NCBI GenBank assembly: GCA_002340255.1
Contig: DDLS01000111.1
Location: forward strand, 1-10,014
Origin: Cyanobacteria bacterium UBA2566
GTDB lineage: Bacteria > Cyanobacteriota > Cyanobacteriia > Cyanobacteriales > Desertifilaceae
Direction of reading: 5' to 3'
Length of the DNA stretch: 10,014 nucleotides
The notes beneath the pieces were generated by a model. That model made no database searches, was not told the DNA's origin, and saw only the letters and a list, made by a program, of their open reading frames with translations. Both the position numbers and the translations under genes were made by a program. Shown in pieces: positions 1 through 5,685 of this stretch. How positions within the stretch are numbered: the first letter of the stretch is position 1; the number at the start of each line of letters is the position of its first letter.

Positions 1-60
1 AATAGGGAATAGGGAATGGGGATTCAACACTGTCGCTTATAACGCAAGCAAAGCGCTGTA
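1..60. repeat. Dispersed cyanobacterial repeat, heptamer and GCGCTTT modules
   Basis: The segment opens with two copies of the heptamer TAGGGAA followed by TGGGG (3-21) and ends with GCAAAGCGCTGTA (48-60), directly abutting the stop codon of the DUF3122 gene. The same two modules recur at 3378-3411: the 19 bases TAGGGAATAGGGAATGGGG are identical, and TACAGCGCTTTGC is the reverse complement of 48-60. Tandem heptamers of this kind resemble the short tandemly repeated repetitive sequences known from filamentous cyanobacteria. The copy is cut by the window edge, so its true length is unknown. No coding potential is visible. Confidence 0.6.
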
Positions 61-639
61 TTAATATTCATGAGCTAAATATTGCCATTCCAGAATAATC
101 ACAGCAGGAACCGAGATCCGAGTTTCCCCATTTTCCACGGGTAAAGATAGCTCTAGGGAACCGGAAGCGGAAACCAAATCCAGAATATCGGTTAGCTCGT
201 ACTGTCCCACATTGGGGGCAGGAGCTTTATCTGCAAAAACATCGGAGGCACTCAACTGCTGATTCTGGCTATCTTTGAGGTTGAGAGGAGCAGGATGTTG
301 AAAAACCGTTTGCTCGGGAAATCCGACTAAACGTAACTGAACATTGGCTAATTCTCCCACTTTGATCCGCTTAAAGAGAATCACTTGCCAGGTTTTGCCA
401 CTCCTATCTCGCAAGCTATGGCGAGATTGATAGAGGGTTTGTCCTGGTGCTTCGAGTTGTTGGCGAATCAGAGCCGATGCGGGTGGCGAAACCAAAAGGG
501 TAGAGGGGAGGAGGAAGAGCAGCAGGGCAACGAGAAAAGCAATGACCCTGTGTTTTCCTGGGTGAGTTGGACACGATTCTCTTAAATCTTCCTGAGAAAA
601 GGGGACTTTAAGGAGAGAAGGGTGGGTTAGGACGTTCAT
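61..639 (-). CDS. DUF3122 family protein, exported or membrane-anchored
   Basis: This is a 192-residue protein that I match to the cyanobacterial DUF3122 family by the stretch after the hydrophobic segment (EAPGQTLYQSRHSLRD, residues 63-78, followed by a Trp-containing strand and LFKRIKVGE). A hydrophobic run at about residues 32-50 followed by an Ala-Ser-Ala site at 54-56 suggests a signal peptide with an unusually long 31-residue polar leader, or else an N-terminal anchor. The remainder is predicted beta-rich and contains no cysteine or obvious catalytic motif. No molecular function is established for the family. The start ATG overlaps the stop of the upstream haem-protein gene as ATGA, which fixes the start and implies translational coupling. 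It therefore probably works in the same compartment as that protein (periplasm or thylakoid lumen). Confidence 0.8.
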   Translation of the reverse strand: MNVLTHPSLLKVPFSQEDLRESCPTHPGKHRVIAFLVALLLFLLPSTLLVSPPASALIRQQLEAPGQTLYQSRHSLRDRSGKTWQVILFKRIKVGELANVQLRLVGFPEQTVFQHPAPLNLKDSQNQQLSASDVFADKAPAPNVGQYELTDILDLVSASGSLELSLPVENGETRISVPAVIILEWQYLAHEY

Positions 640-1232
640 TCAGATTCAGAAGCGACAGGATCGGGAATAAAGACAGCGTACATGCCTCGAAGATCTCCTA
701 CTTTAAAGTCATAGGCTAAATCTTGGGGATAGTTTTGTTTAACAAATTCTGGCCGTGCTGCTTTTGCGCCATGGCAGCCTAAACAGGTGGCTTCTACATT
801 AATTCGGCGATAGTAGTGCTGTCCTGGTTGACCATTAAGAGTTTCATCTTGCCAGAATCCCATCAGTTCTGGATAGTTATCTAGCAGTTCAAGGGCCGCT
901 TCTGCTTCTGGGGTGTCTGGAGCATGGGCAGGGTTGCGATATTTGACTGCTATTTGTTTCACTTGCCATCCGTTTTCTTGGCTCAGTTGTTTGGCTTTCA
1001 TACCTACGGGTTTACAGACTTGCTTGAAGGTTTGTGGAGTAATGGCTTTGGTTCTGTCTTTGAGGGTTGAGGCTAGCCCAGAGCGCATGGCATCTAAGTT
1101 TTCAATTTCTTCGATGGCATGGGAGAGTTGACCAGGATCGGGGTTTGCAAGGGCTGTTTGGGGAGCGCAGAGGCTCAGGACAGTGAGGCACAGGAGGAGA
1201 GTGCCCATGGCGAGGAGTTCGATCGGTTTCAT
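636..1232 (-). CDS. Exported DUF3365 (Tll0287-like) haem c-binding protein
   Basis: This 198-residue protein begins with a signal peptide: a hydrophobic core at residues 8-24 and a likely cleavage site after Ala-Leu-Ala at 27-29. The mature part resembles the DUF3365/Tll0287-like domain, which has a PAS-like fold: VCKPVGMKAKQLS (72-84), then a VKYRNPAHAPDTPE segment (96-109), then a single CLGCH covalent haem motif (C150, C153, H154). DUF3365 domains occur alone in cyanobacteria or as the sensor part of kinases. This one has no kinase or other effector domain, so a soluble redox or small-ligand-binding cytochrome is the most likely role. It is the first gene of a two-gene unit with the DUF3122 gene, overlapping it by four bases. 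The haem motif would be matured on the p-side of the membrane, which fits the signal peptide. The partner and electron donor are unknown. Confidence 0.85.
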   Translation of the reverse strand: MKPIELLAMGTLLLCLTVLSLCAPQTALANPDPGQLSHAIEEIENLDAMRSGLASTLKDRTKAITPQTFKQVCKPVGMKAKQLSQENGWQVKQIAVKYRNPAHAPDTPEAEAALELLDNYPELMGFWQDETLNGQPGQHYYRRINVEATCLGCHGAKAARPEFVKQNYPQDLAYDFKVGDLRGMYAVFIPDPVASESE

Positions 1233-1288
1233 GAGTCAGACTAAAAATTATTACTTAACTTTATAGTAATGTATTGCGGTCAGAAAAT

Positions 1289-1305
1289 CTAGCTTTGGAA
1301 GCTAG
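1289..1305 (-). terminator. Small stem-loop after the 104-residue gene
   Basis: CTAGCTT and AAGCTAG form a perfect 7-bp stem with a 3-base loop. Read on the minus strand, the stem is followed by ATTTTCT, giving a weak rho-independent terminator shape downstream of the gene ending at 1340. The stem is AT-rich and the T-run short, so function is uncertain. It could equally lie in the 5' leader of the haem-protein gene that starts at 1232. Confidence 0.3.
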
Positions 1306-1368
1306 GCAAGAGAGCAAAATCGCCCAAATGTAACTGACTTTAGCCGATCGCCGGAAATTCACTCAATC
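1299..1368 (-). repeat. Direct repeat copy A: 3' end and tail of the 104-residue gene
   Basis: This segment covers the last nine or so codons of the 104-residue gene (encoding GLSEFPAIG), its stop, and about 40 bases beyond. It is repeated with high identity at 1705-1770. The identical core includes CAAAATCGCCCAAATGT and GGAAATTCACTCAA, with scattered substitutions and a gap of about five bases near the distal end. The two copies lie about 400 bases apart, close to the length of one gene plus its flanks, as expected from a tandem duplication. Confidence 0.75.
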
Positions 1369-1654
1369 CCAATTGGGCTAAAACCTGTTCGTGAGAAATC
1401 GTCTTCTTCTCTGTTTTCCTATCTTCTCGTTGCTTGGAATATAGTGGCACATCGGAGACTCTCAAAACTGGTTGAGTTAAAGCTGCTCTAAAGAGTTGCA
1501 GATCCTCAGTTAACTCTTGTAGCGATCGCCCTGTAGGACACACCTCATTTTCCGTACATCCTAGAATCGAACCATCCTCTGCATAAAACACTTCACGAAT
1601 CACATAATCACCATTGTCTTCACAAAAAACACGATAATCCCAATTCACGATCAC
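1340..1654 (-). CDS. Conserved hypothetical cyanobacterial protein, 104 residues
   Basis: The function is not recognised. The N-terminal part reads as a compact alternating strand/helix domain: WDYRVFCEDNGDYVIREVFY (5-24), then AEDGSILGCTENEV (25-38), then a helix SLQELTEDLQLFRAALTQPVL (44-64). A basic, charged linker (74-86) and a C-terminal helix ending LGLSEFPAIG follow. The SLQELTEDL helix after a beta hairpin is loosely reminiscent of HicB-like antitoxin folds, but no toxin gene sits next to it, so I do not assign that role. The start is a GTG codon at 1654, with AGGAGG four bases upstream. A second GTG two codons further in would have a 10-base spacing and is an equally good candidate. 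It is preceded by a plausible promoter and flanked by a direct repeat of its own 3' end. Confidence 0.7.
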   Translation of the reverse strand: MIVNWDYRVFCEDNGDYVIREVFYAEDGSILGCTENEVCPTGRSLQELTEDLQLFRAALTQPVLRVSDVPLYSKQREDRKTEKKTISHEQVLAQLGLSEFPAIG

Positions 1655-1679
1655 AAATCCTCCTGTTCGCCAGGAAAAT

Positions 1680-1706
1680 AGTATATATTTGCGTCGATGG
1701 CAGCAA
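1680..1706 (-). promoter_or_regulatory. Putative promoter of the 104-residue gene
   Basis: On the minus strand a TATACT -10 box (1680-1685) lies 15 bases downstream of TTGCTG (1701-1706), a fair -35 match with slightly short spacing. The -10 box is about 25 bases before the start codon, leaving room for the AGGAGG ribosome site. Its upstream end borders copy B of the direct repeat. Confidence 0.4.
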
Positions 1707-1770
1707 AGCTAGAGATCAAAATCGCCCAAATGTGAGTCACTTTAACCGATCGCTGGAAATTCACTCAACC
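1705..1770 (-). pseudogene. Remnant 3' end of a second copy of the 104-residue gene
   Basis: Read on the minus strand, this segment encodes GLSEFPAIG followed by a stop. That is the exact C-terminus of the neighbouring 104-residue protein, followed by the same 3' flank (CACATTTGGGCGATTTTG region). Upstream of the Gly codon the similarity ends and an in-frame TGA appears within about 30 bases, so nothing longer than a tail survives. The simplest explanation is a tandem duplication of gene plus flanks followed by loss of most of the upstream copy. The conserved reading frame may only reflect recent origin. Confidence 0.65.
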
Positions 1771-1798
1771 CTCTACAATCGATCCAGACAAAATCTCA

Positions 1799-1954
1799 TT
1801 ACCCATGACTCACGACTAATGTAGAGATCGCTTTCTTTTCCAAGACATACTCGCTGTAATCAGCGAGATGATCGAGTCCTAAGCAACTAAGAACGATTTC
1901 TAAGGCTAACCATAGGGTTATCCTGGGGATTAGGGTTTTCCATCGTACTTTCAT
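1799..1954 (-). CDS. Short protein of 51 residues with a LGLDxLADYSEY motif
   Basis: This small gene encodes 51 residues beginning MKVRWKTLIPRITLWLALEI. A hydrophobic, amphipathic helix (about residues 8-26) is followed by LGLDHLADYSEYVLEKKA (25-42) and a short tail. The motif resembles a small conserved cyanobacterial hypothetical family as I remember it, but that recollection cannot be checked here. Support from the sequence is an ATG start with GAGGAA eight bases upstream, an uninterrupted frame, and a composition like a membrane-associated micro-protein. It may sit at the membrane surface. It lies 28 bases upstream of the decayed gene copy and in the same direction as the 104-residue gene. 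Its function is unknown. Confidence 0.65.
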   Translation of the reverse strand: MKVRWKTLIPRITLWLALEIVLSCLGLDHLADYSEYVLEKKAISTLVVSHG

Positions 1955-2189
1955 CGGTTGAGTTCCTCGACAGGAAATACAAAAACATACGAGAGGTTAG
2001 AGGTTTCGTCTGGATGATTTCGGCTATAGTTCTAGGATGCTCTGGAGATGGGGGTGATGACGGTGAGGACAGAGGGCGATCGCCTGTGAGAGATATCCTG
2101 GAAAGATGCGATCTCGGTTTTTTCTCTAACCTGATGTTTTTACTATAGGTAGTCGATGGAGAAGGGAGTGGGAAAACCAGGACAGTAAT
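1955..2189. other. Intergenic region between the hps cluster and the 51-residue gene
   Basis: This 235-base stretch contains one HIP1 site within the 10-base palindrome GGCGATCGCC (2075-2084). It should hold the end of the hps transcript and the promoter of the minus-strand 51-residue gene. I see no convincing GC-rich stem with a T-run after hpsP and no clear promoter. A 44-codon plus-strand frame (2014-2148) is open but has poor coding signals. Confidence 0.5.
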
Positions 2190-3371
2190 TTAACTGGACA
2201 ATCGCGCGAACTGTTGGTAAACGCCGATGGTTTGTTGGGCGATCGCCGACCAGCTATAGTGAGTATTAGCGTATTGTGCCCCTGCTGCTCCTCGTTTCAG
2301 TCGTTCTTGGCGATCGCTCAGAGCCAGTCGTAAGCTATCCGTTAGCGAATTGACATCACAACCACACACCCATCCAGCCGCCGCTTTTTGGATTTCTTCC
2401 CAGATATAAACGCCTGTGGAGATAACGACAGGGGTTCCGGAGGCGATCGCCTCAGCGACAGCAATGCCAAAATTCTCATAGTAGGACGGCAGTACAAACA
2501 GATCCGCATCTCGCAACAGCGCCGCTTTCTCCGCTCCCCTGACAAACCCCGGAAACTGGGTACAGGAGGCTAAGGTAGAGGATTGGATCTGCTGTTTAAT
2601 TTGCTCCACATAGGCGGTATTTTGGGGATTCCCACCCGCTAAAACAAACTCAAAGTCAAAATTTTCATTCACCAAGGTTTCCAGAGCAGGAATGAGCAAA
2701 TCCAAGCCTTTTTTCGGGTCAATTCTCGACATATAGAGAATTAAGGGTTTATCGGCAGGGATATTCAGGTTTTCTCTAGCCATGCCCGGTTCTGGTAGTT
2801 GGGGCAGTTGCACCCCTAAAGGTACAATTACGCCTGGGGTATCGGTGCCAAAGCGATCGGAAATTTTCGCTTCAATGCTGCTGGTAAAATGAATCGCTGC
2901 AGCTCCTTTAATATTGCCCTTTTCCCACAGAGCTGTATAGATGCGCTTCAGTTGGCGTTTTTTGCGTAAGTCCGCCGGATCTAACGTTCCCAAAGGACGC
3001 ATAATATACGGGAGTCTTTTCTGTCTGGCGATCGTTGCAGCAGCCGAACTGACCGGAGAAAATAGGGCATGAATATGGGCAATCTCGTATTCTGAGGCAT
3101 GTTCGGACAGCCATTGTAATAAATCTAGGGAAAATTTGTAGCGTCGGAATGGGGAGCAGCGAAAGTAGCGAATCTGATAGCCATTTTCCTCCACAGGGCG
3201 GTCTAGGGGCACATCTAACGGCGCTTCACCCGTATCACCATTAGAATTTGTGGTTAAGATCGTCACATCCATACCGGGTTCATTACTCAAGGCAGCAGAC
3301 AACCCTTTGACCATCTGACTCGGACCACCATAGACGAGAGAAATGGAAGGAACAATTTGTAAAACGCGCAT
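2190..3371 (-). CDS. hpsP: GT4 family glycosyltransferase, HpsP-like
   Basis: This 393-residue protein has a complete GT-B fold of the GT4 type. The N-terminal acceptor domain begins MRVLQIVPSISLVYGGPSQ with the glycine-rich GGPS loop (15-18). The C-terminal nucleotide-sugar domain carries SRIDPKKGLDLL (215-226, with R216 and K221 as likely diphosphate contacts) and the EX7E motif E299-N-F-G ... E307. It should transfer a sugar from a nucleotide donor, with retention, onto a lipid-linked acceptor at the inner face of the cytoplasmic membrane. The assignment to HpsP of the hormogonium polysaccharide pathway rests on gene order after HpsL-, HpsN- and HpsO-like genes; the enzyme class is certain, the symbol less so. 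There is no membrane segment. No Shine-Dalgarno sequence is evident before the ATG. It is separated from the upstream hpsO by 96 bases containing a dispersed repeat, so it could have its own promoter. Donor and acceptor sugars are unknown. Confidence 0.85.
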   Translation of the reverse strand: MRVLQIVPSISLVYGGPSQMVKGLSAALSNEPGMDVTILTTNSNGDTGEAPLDVPLDRPVEENGYQIRYFRCSPFRRYKFSLDLLQWLSEHASEYEIAHIHALFSPVSSAAATIARQKRLPYIMRPLGTLDPADLRKKRQLKRIYTALWEKGNIKGAAAIHFTSSIEAKISDRFGTDTPGVIVPLGVQLPQLPEPGMARENLNIPADKPLILYMSRIDPKKGLDLLIPALETLVNENFDFEFVLAGGNPQNTAYVEQIKQQIQSSTLASCTQFPGFVRGAEKAALLRDADLFVLPSYYENFGIAVAEAIASGTPVVISTGVYIWEEIQKAAAGWVCGCDVNSLTDSLRLALSDRQERLKRGAAGAQYANTHYSWSAIAQQTIGVYQQFARLSS

Positions 3372-3467
3372 TATGGTTACAGCGCTTTGCGCTAGGGAAT
3401 AGGGAATGGGGCAAGATCTACGTTTCGGAAAATCAATTGAAAATACAAGAACTAAACGTGAATGAAT
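3372..3467. repeat. Dispersed repeat in the hpsO-hpsP gap
   Basis: Within this 96-base gap, TACAGCGCTTTGC (3378-3390) is followed by two TAGGGAA heptamers and TGGGG (3393-3411). Both modules occur at the window start with one of them inverted relative to the other. The repeat lies immediately before the hpsP start codon, where a ribosome site would normally be, and it breaks an otherwise compact gene cluster. Confidence 0.6.
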
Positions 3468-4634
3468 CTACAGCAACTGTTCATAAAAAGAGCATTGTTC
3501 TTTAGCCAAAGCCGTATTGGTATAGTGAAGCATCACCCGTTCATAACCTTTTTGCGCCAAATCTTGTCTGAATTCTTGATTTTCCATTACTTGACGCAAA
3601 CTGTTTCGCAAACCATCCACATTCCCTTCTGGAAATACCAATCCCGCTTCATCAATCACATGGGGAATTTCTCCAGAATCAGAACCAATGACCGGCACTT
3701 TACAAGACATCGCTTCAATCAGAACATGGCCAAATTGTTCTTTCCAACCGGCTGCGGTTAGCGTCTTAAATTTATAGGTGGTCTCAGACGGTAAAACCAG
3801 GACATCCATTAAATTAATATAGCGATAAACCTGGTCATGGGGAACACTTTCCACACAAATCAACCGGTCTCGCAATCCAACTTCTGAAGCCTTGTTTAAA
3901 AGATCTTGCTTCAAGTTGCCTCGACCGAGCAACAGCCATTTCCACGGATAATCCGTAATTTTTTTCAAGGCATTGAATAAAGTCAAAAGTCCTTTTTCTT
4001 CCACAAACCGCCCCACAAACCCCACGACAAATTCATCAGGCTTAATGCCCAAAGATATTCTCAACTCCGGTTGCTCTTGGGGCGAAAATAACTGCTCGTC
4101 TACCCCCAGTTGAGGCATCACTTTGATGGGGCCATCATAGCCATGATCGCGCAGTACATCGGCTCCGTCTTGGTTGCCCGATATAATACCATGGGAATGT
4201 TTAAGATTAAATCCCTCTAACACAGAAATGGGGAATTTGACTTCATAGGGTAAATTCCACCAAGTAAAGAATACATTTTTGGCGTTCAAGTTGAGTTGCT
4301 TATTGAGGGTAATTAATTCTGCATGGCTAAACGCTTTTGCTCCTTGCTCAGTCTGCAAAATATGGGGTTTCAAGGTTTTGAGGAGTTGCACTAAATCCAG
4401 CCCAAAAGTCAATAAGCCTTGGTTATTTTCACTCAAGTTTGATAGGGGAACAACTCGAAAATTCCCCTCATCAACGGGTTGGGTTTCAATGATTTTGTTT
4501 TGCACGCCTCCCGGTCGCCATCGCTTGGGGACAACCACGGTTACTTCTATGCTTGGATCGAGTTGGGCTAATTTTCTTAATTTCTCTCGATTGAGATCGA
4601 CAATGTAGGTGTGGCTGGCGATTAAAATTTTCAT
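3468..4634 (-). CDS. hpsO: GT4 family glycosyltransferase, HpsO-like
   Basis: This 388-residue GT-B glycosyltransferase starts MKILIASHTYIVDLNREKL. The donor-binding half shows VVGFVGRFVEEKGLLTL (203-219, with R209 and K214 as likely phosphate contacts) and the EX7E motif E299-Q-F-G ... E307 followed by SCKVPVIGSDSGEIP. An FTWWNLPYEV segment (123-132) in the acceptor half is distinctive. It shares the fold but little sequence with the hpsP product, so the two are not recent duplicates. The expected role is transfer of one sugar of the polysaccharide repeat unit from a nucleotide donor at the cytoplasmic membrane surface. It lies 25 bases after the GT2 gene and is almost certainly co-transcribed with it. 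The HpsO name is inferred from gene order and family. The start ATG has no clear ribosome site, as for the other genes of the cluster. Confidence 0.85.
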   Translation of the reverse strand: MKILIASHTYIVDLNREKLRKLAQLDPSIEVTVVVPKRWRPGGVQNKIIETQPVDEGNFRVVPLSNLSENNQGLLTFGLDLVQLLKTLKPHILQTEQGAKAFSHAELITLNKQLNLNAKNVFFTWWNLPYEVKFPISVLEGFNLKHSHGIISGNQDGADVLRDHGYDGPIKVMPQLGVDEQLFSPQEQPELRISLGIKPDEFVVGFVGRFVEEKGLLTLFNALKKITDYPWKWLLLGRGNLKQDLLNKASEVGLRDRLICVESVPHDQVYRYINLMDVLVLPSETTYKFKTLTAAGWKEQFGHVLIEAMSCKVPVIGSDSGEIPHVIDEAGLVFPEGNVDGLRNSLRQVMENQEFRQDLAQKGYERVMLHYTNTALAKEQCSFYEQLL

Positions 4635-4659
4635 GATTGTTTAGACTCTAATAACACCA

Positions 4660-5652
4660 TTAAACCGATTCAGAAGCTTGCCATTGTTCATCTTGTTGGC
4701 TATAGGTTTGCCCTGTTTTCCATAATGTTTTGAGCCGAGTCTGCCAAGCACTTAAGTAACCCATGGTGTAGAACCCTGCGCGACTAACAATTTTGATGGG
4801 GGAGCCACTTTTATTGCAGGGAGGATGACCTAAAACGTGACAGTCAAATAACTTGCTAAAGAACCGGATTTGTTGACCTACGGTCAAATTCTTGAGTCCC
4901 ATAAGAAAGTGGTTATGGTAGAAGGTAATCTGATATTCTAGCGATCGCGTGGAAATATCGTGACATCCTCCGGTTTCTTCCCCCAAATGCACCAAATTAG
5001 CTTCTGGATCGTACCAGATTTTGTATCCCGTCTGGCGCAAGCGCAGGCAAAAATCGGACTCTTCCCGTACCGCACTGCCGCGAAATCGCTCATCAAATTC
5101 CAAGCCATGTTTGCTAAAAATGTCACGGCGGAAGGACATATTACATCCCCGTGCAGAAATGACTTCCTGGGCTTTTGTCGTATGGACTAAATCAATGTGA
5201 TACCAAGCAATTCCAGGGTCAAAAGCTTGCGGCGGTAACTCTTCAATGGTATAATTATTCTTGGACTCGCCCAACTTCATGCGGTCAAAAACACGACCAG
5301 CAACTGCACCAATTTCCGGGCGATCGTAATTGCGCGCATGGGCCATCAAATAGCCTTCTGGTAACACCACATCATCATCAATAAATAGCACCACATCTCC
5401 GCTAGAGCGCCGTACTGCATAATTTCGCGCTCCTGGTAAACTCGCCCAATTGACCCGAAACAGCTTAATTTTGCCTGAATTAGCCATCTCATCCAAGAAT
5501 GCTTGAATTTCCGGCTTATGCTCGGCTGTTTGATCGACTACTAATACCTCAAAATTGGGATAATCCTGCTTCAGGACATCCTGGATACTATCGAGTAGGG
5601 GTTCTTCTCTCCCATAGGTAGGAATAATCACAGATAGAAAAGGTAAATTCAT
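4660..5652 (-). CDS. hpsN: GT2 family glycosyltransferase, HpsN-like
   Basis: This 330-residue protein is an inverting GT-A glycosyltransferase of family GT2. It opens with LSVIIPTYGRE (6-16), has VLVVDQT (36-42) for nucleotide binding, the metal-binding DDD at 92-94 (in LFIDDDV), an RGCNMSF acceptor-side motif (168-174) and EESDF (197-201), which probably contains the catalytic base (ED/EE-type motif). The last 90 residues carry H/C-rich and hydrophobic patches (HVLGHPPCNKSG, 272-283) that could contact the membrane. No full transmembrane helix is obvious, so it is probably a soluble or peripheral enzyme. It lies 33 bases downstream of hpsL and 25 upstream of hpsO, on one probable transcript. 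The class is certain; HpsN is inferred from its place between HpsL-like and GT4 genes. Confidence 0.87.
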   Translation of the reverse strand: MNLPFLSVIIPTYGREEPLLDSIQDVLKQDYPNFEVLVVDQTAEHKPEIQAFLDEMANSGKIKLFRVNWASLPGARNYAVRRSSGDVVLFIDDDVVLPEGYLMAHARNYDRPEIGAVAGRVFDRMKLGESKNNYTIEELPPQAFDPGIAWYHIDLVHTTKAQEVISARGCNMSFRRDIFSKHGLEFDERFRGSAVREESDFCLRLRQTGYKIWYDPEANLVHLGEETGGCHDISTRSLEYQITFYHNHFLMGLKNLTVGQQIRFFSKLFDCHVLGHPPCNKSGSPIKIVSRAGFYTMGYLSAWQTRLKTLWKTGQTYSQQDEQWQASESV

Positions 5653-5685
5653 TGTTTATTCGGCGATCGCTCAGGGATTATAGTT

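Noticed and set aside
385..585. Plus-strand frame of 66 residues inside the DUF3122 gene
   Set aside because: It lies antisense to a well-supported gene and its Glu-rich run mirrors the hydrophobic signal segment of the real protein.
1340..1654. HicB-type antitoxin assignment for the 104-residue protein
   Set aside because: The resemblance is limited to one hairpin-helix pattern. There is no adjacent HicA-like toxin with a dsRNA-binding-like fold and no recognisable DNA-binding domain at the C-terminus.
2075..2084. GGCGATCGCC palindrome as a regulatory operator or origin element
   Set aside because: It is a HIP1 site, extremely common in cyanobacterial genomes and present about ten times in this window, inside genes as well.
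2014..2148. A 44-codon plus-strand frame with a lipoprotein-like LGCSGDG start
   Set aside because: There is no convincing ribosome site, the Gly/Asp-rich composition follows from repeated GGTGA-like sequence, the frame runs through a HIP1 site, and I recognise no relative.
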